Assembly: GCA_037367405.1 (NCBI GenBank) | Contig: JAZKJV010000387.1 | Span: 992,001 to 1,056,000 of the forward strand | Source of the DNA: Ottelia alismoides | Lineage: Eukaryota; Streptophyta; Magnoliopsida; Alismatales; Hydrocharitaceae | Reading direction: 5' to 3' | DNA length: 64,000 nucleotides | In this document: in pieces, positions 34,050-44,800 of the stretch | Layout: every line of letters starts with the position of its first letter | How positions within the stretch are numbered: the first letter of the stretch is position 1 | Translations under genes and position numbers: made by a program | Notes under the pieces: generated by a model | Seen by the model: the letters and a program-made list of their open reading frames with translations, nothing else | Told to the model about the DNA's origin: nothing | The model's database searches: none

Positions 34050-34980
34050 AACCCGCTATTGGTTTTTCATATTACATTGATTCATATCGTCAACCTCCTT
34101 TTCGCGATCTATAACCACCTCCATAGCATGATCAGATGCCTTGGCAACAACAATAGACACCTTGTTGGGAGCGTGACTTGTATTGCCTCTACTTGTATAT
34201 CGGTTGGTGGTGGTGAACCGACAGATACGGATGTGTATGCACATATGATCACCACCATAGAAGAATGTAAAGAAGAAGAATAAAATCAGATATGACGTTG
34301 GTTGACCACCTCTTGCAACCACTAGAGGAGAAATACCACTAAAAGAAGGACAATTACAACTCTCTCCTTCCCTCGCTCTCTTCCTTTCTTCTCTCTCCCC
34401 CTCTCTAGGGGTTACATTGTTGTGGTTGGTATGGAGACAATACCCTCACCTTCTCTCTATATATTACTCAATTAAAACCCCAAAATCTTATTCCTATAAG
34501 GACTATACAAAGAATACAACTCAATATTATTAAGATAAGGTGTCCCATCGCTTTTGGATTCTCAATTCTAATATGACTCATATTCCTAACAATAAAATAT
34601 CACTAAAAAAGAACGAGTATAACTCTCTCTGCCCTCTCACTCTCTTCCTTTCTTCTCTCTCTCCCTCCCTCCCTCTCTCGAGGGGTTACATAGATGCAGT
34701 GGTATGGAGGCAATACCCCCACCCTCTCTATATATAACCCAAATACAAACCCATAGTTCTATTCCTATAAGGACTATACAACTCAATATTATTACGATTA
34801 GGAGTTTCATCCCTTTAGGATTCCTAATCCTAATACGACTCTTATTCCTTACACACCTTCACAACATCTGAAATGAAAATCACAATATGAACAATCACCT
34901 CCGCAGCATCAACTACTAGTCTGCCACCTTCATGCATAGATTGAATTGCTTCAATCCAAGAGCATGTGTGGGATAGCAGT
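34050..34980 (-). pseudogene. Open frame split by an LTR remnant
   Basis: On the minus strand the frame from about 34980 to 34859 (reading CSWIEAIQSMHEGG, LVVDAAEV) continues directly at 34157 (VAKASDHAMEVVIDREKEV) to a stop near 34056 if 34163-34853 plus one CACCT copy is disregarded. I do not recognise the protein. The preserved frame suggests that it was coding when the retroelement landed. Confidence 0.4.
34163..34853 (-). mobile_element. One-and-a-half LTR of Copia family B/C
   Basis: On the minus strand a partial LTR (34853 to about 34592; U3 side only) is followed directly by a complete LTR (34591-34163, TGTTAGGA to TCCCAACA). A perfect 5-bp duplication CACCT flanks the whole (34158-34162 and 34854-34858). 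The entire internal region is missing. This is most simply explained by an internal deletion that ran from one LTR into the next. Confidence 0.82.
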
Positions 34981-34999
34981 GTAGACAGTGGTAGTAGTT

Positions 35000-36249
35000 C
35001 TAGTGAAACAAAGGTAGTTGGTGCATATAAGCAGACTTTTTAAGTAGGACATGCGTGTCGAATGTTCGGTCCTTGATTATGTACTTAACTACAGTGGTTA
35101 TATCATAAATCTCGTGTCAACTACATTATCTTACATTATATTTACATATCAATTGTTTGATCTTTTGCCACATGTGAACTTTATGTTTATAAGAGTAGGA
35201 AGAAGGAAGAAGAAGGAAAAAGAACGAAGGAGAAGAAGGGAAAGAGAGGGCAAGGGAAATTAATTAGTTGTGTGAGTTAATCAGCGAAGGTTCATCTATT
35301 GGTTGACTGAGCATTGGCATATCGTGCATGTGGTGGGGAAGAGCATGTTTTAGCGAACCATTTGCCAATCAGCTTGTGATCTTAATTGAGAATTTTGAAA
35401 GTCAGATGCCCTGATAATGCATTGAGGGGGGTGCGGAACTCGAAGCTATAACAAACATTCGATATTGCCCCATAACTCATATTTCCTGCTTGACACGGAA
35501 TACTACTACTGGGACAGAACACCAACATAGATGAAGCGATTGTTCTGATCTTGAACTCATCCAACACCAGATGTTAAAAAAGATAATTCGATCGACCTTG
35601 TGAATCAATACCAATGCTGCTCACTTTCACATAAGATAATCAGGGCAATATTTCCTCCATTTTTTATCCTAGCATGACAAAGATATAAATGCATTGAGTT
35701 AGATGGCACAATATAAGTAGCAGTTCCCAACAACCAAATTAATTAAAAATTAAAAAAATCATTCATTTTGATTTTAAGAGCGAAAAAAAGACTTAAATGG
35801 AGAATAGTGATGAGGAAAATGGGTCCGCTTTCGTCAAGGATTTCGCAGCATCCGACCCGATTGTATTGAAAAAAACCCGTTTCGTTAGGGTCAAAAAATA
35901 TGGGTCATAGTTGGAATAATCAACCTACAAGTGTGATATAACTCTCTATCTTGTTTCCATTCCCGATTCCATCAGACTTTAGTAGTGGACGTACTTTTGT
36001 GCCCTCTCCTTGGAATCATGCATACATAGGAACCTGAAGTGGAAACTCGATCGATGTTAAGTTTTTCAGAGAAGCATGGAAAAAAAACTAGATTAGACAA
36101 TATAGACATTAAATGTAGAGATTTTATCACTTGAGCCATTCTTAAATACTGAAATATTGAAACGCCTCTAACTTCTTGCTTCATTATTGCTTGCCTTTCC
36201 ATTAGTTTGTCTGTCAATAAGTTAACCTAAACAATGATTTATTCGAATC
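35000..36249. other. Intergenic, no gene supported
   Basis: A short minus-strand frame at 35382-35567 looks mildly coding but has no recognisable domain. The rest is AT-rich and unassigned. Confidence 0.4.
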
Positions 36250-36597
36250 ATATCATTTCCTAAAACATTCTTTATCTTCTTCCTCCGCCTCCTTCCTCTA
36301 CCTCCTCCCCTCCTCCCCTGTAACCTAGCACCTCCACCTTCGGCTCCCTCCTCCGTTGTCCGCGACCTCCTCTGGTCTCCTCCATCGTAATCCCCCACCT
36401 CCTACAGCCCCCAACTCAGTTGTCCCCCACTTCCTTCGGTTACATCATTCTCCACCCTCACCTGCTACACCACCCACATTCTCCAGCTCCCTCTGCCATG
36501 GCTCCCTCCCCCTCCAGCCCCCCCGGCCCTTTCCTCCGTTGTCCCCCACCTCCTCATGCCTTGTCATCTACCCTTAGACGGTATAGATGGTGATTGG
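36250..36597. other. C/T-rich low-complexity tract
   Basis: Dense cctcc/ctcc sequence from 36275 to 36565. Its opening (ttctttatcttcttcctcc, then ctgtaacc) is partly the complement of 57105-57145 on the other side of the Copia C/Gypsy nest. It may be an arm of an older inverted-repeat element into which Copia C inserted. Confidence 0.3.
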
Positions 36598-36901
36598 TGT
36601 TAGGATTATGGTCATATATATTAGGATTGGGAATCCTAATGAGATGGAACTCATAATATTAATAGTAATTGTGTTGTATTATATTTATAGTTATATTGGG
36701 AATAGGACTATAGGGTTGTATTTGAGCAATATAAAGAAATGGGTGGAGGCATTACCTCAACACCAACACCACCACAAGAACAATGTAACCTCTAGAGAGG
36801 GGGAGAGAGAGAGAAGAAAGAGATGAGAGAGCGAGGGAACGGAGAGAGTTGTACTCGTTCTATATAGTGATCTTTCTTCTCCGGTGGTAGCGAGAGGTGA
36901 C
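36598..36901 (+). repeat. Copia C 5' LTR, left part
   Basis: Starts TGTTAGGATTATGG and aligns with 56404 onward, including the gggattaggattatgag-like, ggtggaggcattacc and tagtgatctttcttct phrases. It breaks off at GTGAC, the Gypsy target site, and continues at 54410. Confidence 0.9.
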
Positions 36902-39900
36902 TGATGAATACCCATTCATCACTCTTTATTCTATTATTTTAGCTACAAAAACCTTTGCAAATACATGTAGATATGTGTAAATACAAATAATTACCAAAAG
37001 CATGCATTGTGTAAAAACCTATAATTAGCATGTTTTTGTGCACAAAATAAAAGAATAAAGAGCAAAAAGAAAAAGAGGGAAATATTTAGAATAAATATTG
37101 AGCAACCTAACCCAAGGGAGGGCTCAGCATGGGCCTGACCGCATAAAAGCCAAAGTAGAGGGAGATAGGAGCTCATGTGTATATACTTCTGTAAAATTCA
37201 ATAAATTATATATTTTCCTCACCCAAAAATATGTTGTAAGTATCCTTGTCTATATTGTGTATATTTAAAAAAAACTATTAAAAACAAAATAAAAAGATAA
37301 AAATCAAAAATTCAAAAATACCCTTCCTTCACCATGTGTATAAACCACACCATTGTATTTATTTAACCTTGTAAATAAATTCAATTATTTTCAGAACTTT
37401 TTGTGAATATTCTATGGCATATTTTGTAAATAACAAGAAACAAAACAAAAATCAAATAAAAATTACAAAATTGAAAATACAAAAATACATTGTATAAATA
37501 CCATGTATATAAATGTATATATCTATTTATTTCACCCTTATATATATTTAATAAAAATAAAATAAAAATATTCTTTTATTCCATATTTTATGGTGTAAAT
37601 AAATAAAATACAAAATGAGCATAAAAATACATAAAAATAACAAATAAAAAATCAAAAATAAAAAAAACCATATAGTGTACATATACCTATGTATATAGCT
37701 ACCATATTTTTATTTCCAAAAATTAATTAAAAATCACCAAAAAATAGAGAAAAATAAAAGAAAAATATTTCATGTTTTGAGTTTTCTTTAATTCGGCCTA
37801 TTTCTACCCTAAAATAAATAAACAAAAATCGCGCACACGTGGCCGCTCCTGATTGGTCCACGGGGGACTGTTGACCCCAGTCAACTCCCCCGCGGACTCC
37901 TTCCTTTTCTGGAAGCTGCGTGCCGCGCCTCCTTCTCCGATTTTCCCACGCGACTCCAGGCTGTCCCCCACGCATATCTCGCGCCCGGATTCTTCGCCGT
38001 TCATCCCTCTCCCTCGCCCGATCCTCCGCCATCAAATCCACGCCTTCCTTAGCCGTCCACCCTCAACCCTAGTCGACGCTGTCACCATATATATTCTTCC
38101 CTCCGCCGCCTCCGCGCCCCATCTTTGGATCGCCATCCTTGTTCCCGTGACCTCCAGAGCATAGCCCGAGGTGACAGCTCGAGGTTGACCCTGTTGCAGT
38201 GAGGTGAGGGTGTCCCTTCCATCGATCCGGCGTTCTTCGCCGCCGTGCTCCGCCACCAGCGTCGAGCATCGAGCCTCGGGCCGAGACGACCCTCGAGGCT
38301 ACGACCAAGAGCACCCCCTGCTCTTCCCCAGTCTCTCCGACCACCCAGGTAGAATCCTTAGGCCGTAGGATAGCGTAGATTTCGATTTCTTAGTTACTGT
38401 TAGCGTAGCTCCACCGCCATCGCCAGCCAAATCCGATCACCCATCTTCCATTCCGACACCGCCATCATCTCCGCCAGACCTCTCCGCACCTTCTTCACCC
38501 CTCCACACAACCCAGATCGCACAGGATCTGGGAATCGAGCTCCTCCGCCGACCACCTTCGTCGGAGCTCGCCATTCCGACTCACAGACCACCTTCACGCC
38601 GCCTAACCGGGTCGAGGCACTTTGCCCTCGACCCGCGAAGCTTCTTGTCCACTTTGCAGGTCCAAAGGGAGCCGTCTGAGGCTTCCCAACTTCAAGCCAG
38701 GAGCTTCTCCTCCGCCGACCTCGCCGGAGCCTTCCAGGGCTCGGCCGAGGCATAGGAGACCCGCAGCAGCTGCGCAACCTCACGCCGGATCTTCTCCGAC
38801 CTTCAGGCGCAGCAGAGGAGGACCGGAGTGCACGCAGGAGGCCGGCGAAGTTCGCCGGCCATCAGTTCTTCCTCCACCTTCCAGAGCCGTCCGATGCAGC
38901 CCTCGCTCCAGTTCTAATCCCAACCGTCGATCTATAGAGGAGCAGCAGCCGTCGATCCATCTGAGGATCTCATCTGGACCGTTGTAGCCGAGGAGAGAGG
39001 CACCAGACCCCAGCACCGTTTGATTTTCCACGTGGACCTCTCTCCGCCGTCGATCGAGCCGAAGAGGAGAAGAGAAGAGTAGCGCCCGCACATCCAGCCG
39101 TCAGATCACCCACGTGGCGCGCATCCGACCGTCGGCTAATAAAGGGGTAAATATCGTAGGGCCCCCTCGTAGTTTGTTAATTTCTTTTTAGTCCTGTAAT
39201 TTTTAATTCAAGTTGTTTATTTTCTGGGATATTTGCACTAAGGACCTCGTATTTATTCTATTTGCACTTATACCCCCGCCTGTTGTGAGACACGTGCGTC
39301 GTCACGTGTTATTCTGGGTTATTTGCAATATGTGCCTTGTAGTTCTGGATGTTATTCATTGAATGAAAAGTTTTGTTTATTTGCATATATACCCCTGTGA
39401 GCATTGTTTATGCGCATGTGCGTTATTTATTGGGAATTTTGCAACCATACCCCTGGGCTTTTGATACGAGTTATCAAATAGCCCTAGGACTTGGTTTTTA
39501 TTGCAATTTGGTCCCTGTGTGCCCCAGCCACGCGCGAAGCGCGTGACTTGCTGGGTATTTTGCACCAAGGCCCCCAGATCTTTGGGTATTTGCACATAGG
39601 TCCCTGTGCACAGTGCCCCACCTTTATTTTTGAATAAAATATCAAACGACCTCCAAATCCAATGAGATTTTGACACATGGCTCCTGCCATGGTGTAGGAA
39701 TTTCTATGATTTTTGGGAACATTTTTGATTTCATTTATTATTTTTAAAAATTCAAAAACACATATTTTTGCCACTGTTTGACTTTAAAAATACCAAAAAA
39801 ATATAAAAACTCCACCAAAAATTCTAAAAAAATTAGATATTGTAATTTGCTTGCTGTTTGACTTTCCAGCCGATTTTGGTGATTTTTCATCAATTAAAAA

Positions 39901-40558
39901 CCCTAAAAATTGAAAAACCCCTAAAAACCCATAAAAATTATAATAAATAAATTAAAAATCCAAAAACAATAATTAGGGTGCCTAAATTTTCCTTATTCTT
40001 CATAGATTACAGGAAAATTACCTCCAAGGTTGATTGAAACTCTTGAATATTTTATTTTTGAGTTTTTAACCTTGCTGGACAGTACCTTGGTGTTTCTGCC
40101 TTGTTTGATTTTTAATAAATAATTTACTCATTAGAAAAATCCCAAAAATTCACCAAAAACAGTAAAAAACTTAAAAAACCTAAAAATCAATTTTCTGGAA
40201 TTTTTGCATCATTTTTGGTGTGTGTAATAAATTGTTGAAGTCCCCTTGTTTTCCTTTTCTTTCATTTTCTCATCTTTTAAAAAAATCTAAAAAAAATATA
40301 AAAACAAATAAAAACCACAAAAATATGTTCTCTTGGATTCTGACTACATCGTAGGCTATTTAGCCAATCTGTGCTCCTTGAGTTCGACCCTGGGAGCTAT
40401 ACCAGGTTAATTTTATAGCAGGACCACTTCTCTGTGTTTCATTGATTTTATCTTCATGTGTGGTTCATTTTCTTGATTGACACGTTCTGAGCGATTGAGG
40501 ACAACGACATTGTGATTTATTTTCTACCTCAGTTGTTAGTGTGATTTCCGCGTCGTCA
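36902..40558 (+). repeat. 5' LTR of the Gypsy element
   Basis: Begins with a perfect small palindrome (tgatgaat-accc-attcatca) and ends CGTCGTCA. Layout: AT-rich U3 to about 37830, a GC-rich block 37830-39130 preceded by a TATA-like tatatattc near 38089, then an AT-rich remainder. Open frames inside (for example 38400-38783) appear in both LTRs but have no recognisable domain and are not called as genes. Confidence 0.95.
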
Positions 40559-40561
40559 GAA

Positions 40562-40579
40562 TGGCGCCGTTGCCGGGGA
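40562..40579 (+). other. Primer binding site (tRNA-Asp) of the Gypsy element
   Basis: TGGCGCCGTTGCCGGGGA is exactly complementary to the 3' end of plant tRNA-Asp including CCA. It lies three bases after the LTR. Confidence 0.95.
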
Positions 40580-41839
40580 GCACGGCTTTGTAGTCAGTTT
40601 TCAATTTTTCTATTTTTGTCTCTCTATATTATAATTGTTTTCTGACATTCTCTCTTGGATTTTTGTGCGAGGTACTGCTTGGACTGCTTGGAGTTACTAT
40701 TTCGAGGACCCGCGCAGGAGGAAGAGAGAGAGGAGAAGAGATTTTCTATTTAGAGAGAGAGAGAGAACAACATTTTTTTTGTAATAATTTAGGATTTGAA
40801 CTTTGGACATTTGTGGACATTTGTAACTTAGCGGGTCTGTTTCGCTGAGCACCGGTGTGCTCGGGGGACCCATTCGGATTTTCGCGGCTTTTATCGTGGT
40901 TTTGATAGCTAGCTGCCTTTTCCGGTGTTTACGCGGTTTTTCTCGAGCCCCTAGATTTAGGAATTTCTGTTGATTGTGACGTAAATATCTAAGGCCCAAC
41001 ACTTAATAGAATATCTGTTCCTATAGAACGTAATTGGACCTTGATAAAATTCACTGAAAAAGTTAGTTTAATTGGATTTGAGACCACGTGCCGTGAGGAG
41101 TCACATACAGCGCTGGCAGGACCCGTTGTGGCGGGCACCGAGTGACTCCCAAGATCGGACTCCGGACTCGATTCGGTTAGCTAACTATTGTTCTTCACGA
41201 TCAATAGAAATTGCTCAACTAGGACTCGGTTTTTCCTCGTTGCATCATTTAGGTAGTTTAATTCTGTATTTAAATTCTGCGCGGATCACTTGCATGTAGA
41301 GAGCTGGAGACAAGGTACGCATTTCTTTCTCTGCATGCATCATTGATTCTCTCGCGCATCGGCTTTTTCGTCTTCTCCCTCTGTTTTTGGCTTAATCATC
41401 AGGAGAATCGGAAAAACCGTTAGGCCGCTTGTATTTATTTTGAAAAAAAAAATTAAAAAGAAAAACAATAAAAATTGGGACTGGATAACACTATTGACCC
41501 TAAAAGACACTCACATTAAAAATTTGTCTTGGGGAGAGCAACCCCCTCATTGTTTGGTTTGATTGTGCGAGAGAGTGACCCGAACACTAGGTAAAGCCCT
41601 CCGGTGCTCATCTCGACTGATTACCGACTCTTCTGTGCGGGACAGTCGGTTGAGAGAGTATCGGGTATCCCAGCAGGTCACGTAATCGCTCTGATATCTT
41701 GTGTGTTCACCAAATAAAATTGACAAGATAAATTGACCGAGCTTTCACGGTCTTCAGATTGTGTTGAGTTGGTGAACCGGGGGTTTGCTTTGCGATCATA
41801 TTTTCTCCAGATCCCATCCACCTTACTCGCCAGATCAAG
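40580..41839 (+). other. Gypsy 5' leader
   Basis: A 1.26-kb untranslated leader between the primer site and gag. Contains a gagaga tract near 40755 and short upstream frames but no conserved domain. It presumably includes the packaging region. Confidence 0.6.
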
Positions 41840-44800
41840 ATGATGGGTAGACGATCTCTTAGGCAGCCTCTGGATGCACCGCTTTCAGGCGCGGCTACTC
41901 CATCATCTAGGTTGGCCCATGAGAGTCGAGACCAGCTCTCCGGGCCCGAGTACGATTCCACCCTGTTCCCCCTCGACCCCCTTTCTTTTCCTACTGAGAG
42001 ACATGAGCCCGAGGAAAGACGAATTGATTTAACAGAACCTGAGTTGGGCTCATCTGATTTTGCAGACATCCCTATGGCTGGAGCCGGCAGTTCAGACGAT
42101 CGCCAGCCCGAACATTTTGTCTTAGACCAGGGAGCGATCAACTCCACCCTGATCGCATCATTAGAGACGGTTCAGCAGCAGTTACGCGATCAGGGGGCTT
42201 TCATGATAGAGATGAGGAGGGAGTTGGAGAGACTCCGAAGAGAGCGAGACGAGCCAAGCGAGCCTGAGGACATTCCTGACGCTGATGCAGAGGCAGCAGC
42301 CGCAGCAGCAGCTGCCGCAGCAGCGGCAGCCGCCGCCGGAGGAGGACCACCGAGAACGATGCGGGAGCTACACAACCCCGGATCTACACTGATGCATCAT
42401 TGGGTGGTGGTACCTGCTATCGTGGGGGATTTCAAGTTCCCTCCGAACACCCTGCAGATGCTCCCTCATTTTCACGGACTTGCCACTGAGGAACCCCATC
42501 TCCATCTCCAGGAGTTTTTGATGATCTGCAGTACTGTCCACGATCGTCATGTGGACCAAGATACGATTCGAATGATGGCCTTCCCTTTTTCACTGGCAGA
42601 TAGAGCAGCCGCCTGGCTGAAACATCTAGGGAAGTTTGTTTACACCTGGGATCAGCTCCGCACCGAGTACTTGAACAAGTACTATCCACTCGGGCGGACG
42701 AACGCAGCGAGGGCCCTGATCAACAACTTCTCCATGCTCCCTAATGAGCAATTTCACGAAGCATGGGAGAGGTTCAGAGAGCTTCTGGATAGATGCCCAC
42801 ACCACGACATCTCGAAGCCGAACCTAGTTCAGAGCTTCTTTAGTGGGATGACACCAGAGCTTCAGGGTCTGGTGAATGCTTCTTGCGGCGGGTCCTACTT
42901 TGCCAAGGACCACAACCAAGTCTGGGCCATCTACGAGGAGATGGCAGAAAATTACATGGTGATGTCCCAGACTCGGTTGTACACTCAGAGATCTCAGCAG
43001 CCGCCAGGACCCGTGCAGTATCAGCGGATAGCACGGGTTGATGCAGGTCCATCCAGTTCGTCCACAGTTGCGGCCGCACAGGCAGAGTCGGCCACTGCGG
43101 ACATGGGGATTATCAGCGAGAAGTTGGACCGCATGGAAATCATAGAGAAGAAGCAGTGCCAGGGCATAACTCAGATGGAGCAAATGGCACAAACTCTGAG
43201 CGACATGAAGACCCAGCTCTTGTGTCTTCAGGAGGCACAGACGGCTCCTCAGCCCCGTCTTCTGTCGCGAGGTGATTCCGGCGGCAGCCGCAGCTCGTCC
43301 CAGCGCTCCAGCTCCTTGCAGCAGCCTAGACAAGTTCACCTTGTACAGGCGGAGCCGTACCAGCAGCAGCAGCCCTCTTACCAGTCACCACCATCTCCAG
43401 ACTTACAGATGGTGGTATATCAGCCGGATCAGCCTCTGGCAGCACTACCACCAGACCCCTTTGATGCTGAGCCGTTGATGGATGTCAACGGGATTTGGTA
43501 TGACCGTCCTCAACCTGGAATCCGACGAGACCATCCCGGATTCAGGTGGGGGAATGGGGGTAACCAGTCCCAACAGCAGCCAGCCGGTCAGGGAGGGCAG
43601 TACTCCCAGCAGAGAGATCACCAGCAGCCCCCTGCATATCAGCCACATCAGCCATCATCCTTCGTACCTCGTCCCTACCAGCAGCAGGGACAGAATTGGA
43701 GACGTGAGCAGCAAGCTCACCAGCAGCAGCATCATTCCTCTTACCCCTCTCAGCCACAGCAGCACCAGGTCCAGCAGCCTCAATATCAGAGAGGCAACCC
43801 GTCGGGCTCCCATGAGAGCCCCGCCATGGATGATTTAGCCCGTCTCTTCACAGAGCAGCAGGCTACATTTAGACGGGAGATGGACGAGTTCCGCCAGGAG
43901 ATGCGGGACCTGATGAGAGGGAAGGCCGCCATCCCTGCACAGATCGAGCCGAATCCGAATAGCTTGAAGAGGAAATCTGAGCAGGTAGTTCACACTGACT
44001 TTGCCACTCCTAGTGACTCATTTGATGATACATCTTCGGATTTATTTGATGCTGATTTTGTCACACTTAGGAGCGGTAGAAAACCAGCAGGCGGCGCCTC
44101 ATCTGAGCGACAACGCGAGGATCCATATAGAGCGCCAGATGAGGAAGAGCAGAGCGGTACTGAAGCCGCACATCATGATGACGGTGGTACTGATGCCACC
44201 CGAGATGCTGATCCCACCGGCGGTACTGAGGCCGCCGCTTCACCATATCGAGGAGGTGGTACTGACGCCACCAGCAGAGCCAAGCCAGCCAGCGGTACTG
44301 AGGCCGCAAGACGTCTAGTTGTAGAGCCAGCTAGAGGTGGTACTGACGCCACCAACATTTATTCTGATAGAAATGTTGTCTTTCCTCGCATGAATGTATC
44401 TCAGAACTTTAATTTGAATAAAGGAAAAGGTTTAGTTTCTTCTGATCCCACTGTGGTGAATGATGTTTGTGAGGATCCAGTCATCGAACCGTCTAGGCCT
44501 ATTCCTAGCCCTTCATCTGAGAAGGACCCTGTGATCCCCTTTCCTAGAGCCCTTGAGTTGGGGAAGGGGAAGAAAAAAGAAAAAGATCCAAAAAAGAGAG
44601 AGCAGGAGGAGTTCAGCCAGAGCATGATAGACCGATTTCACATCCAGCTGACCCTCAATGAGGCTTTGCAACACATCCCTCTTCTTCAGCGATCCTTGAG
44701 AGATAAGACCACAGTCAGAAGGACGAAGAGGAACAAGACCGCAGAAATTCATGTGTTGACCAAAGCCACGTGTTACGCGATCCAGAACCATCTGCCGACT

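Noticed and set aside
37727..39091. Open frames of 60-127 codons in the Gypsy LTR, repeated at 51573-52937
   Set aside because: They lie in the GC-rich part of the LTR, overlap on both strands and have no recognisable domain; they recur only because the LTR is duplicated.
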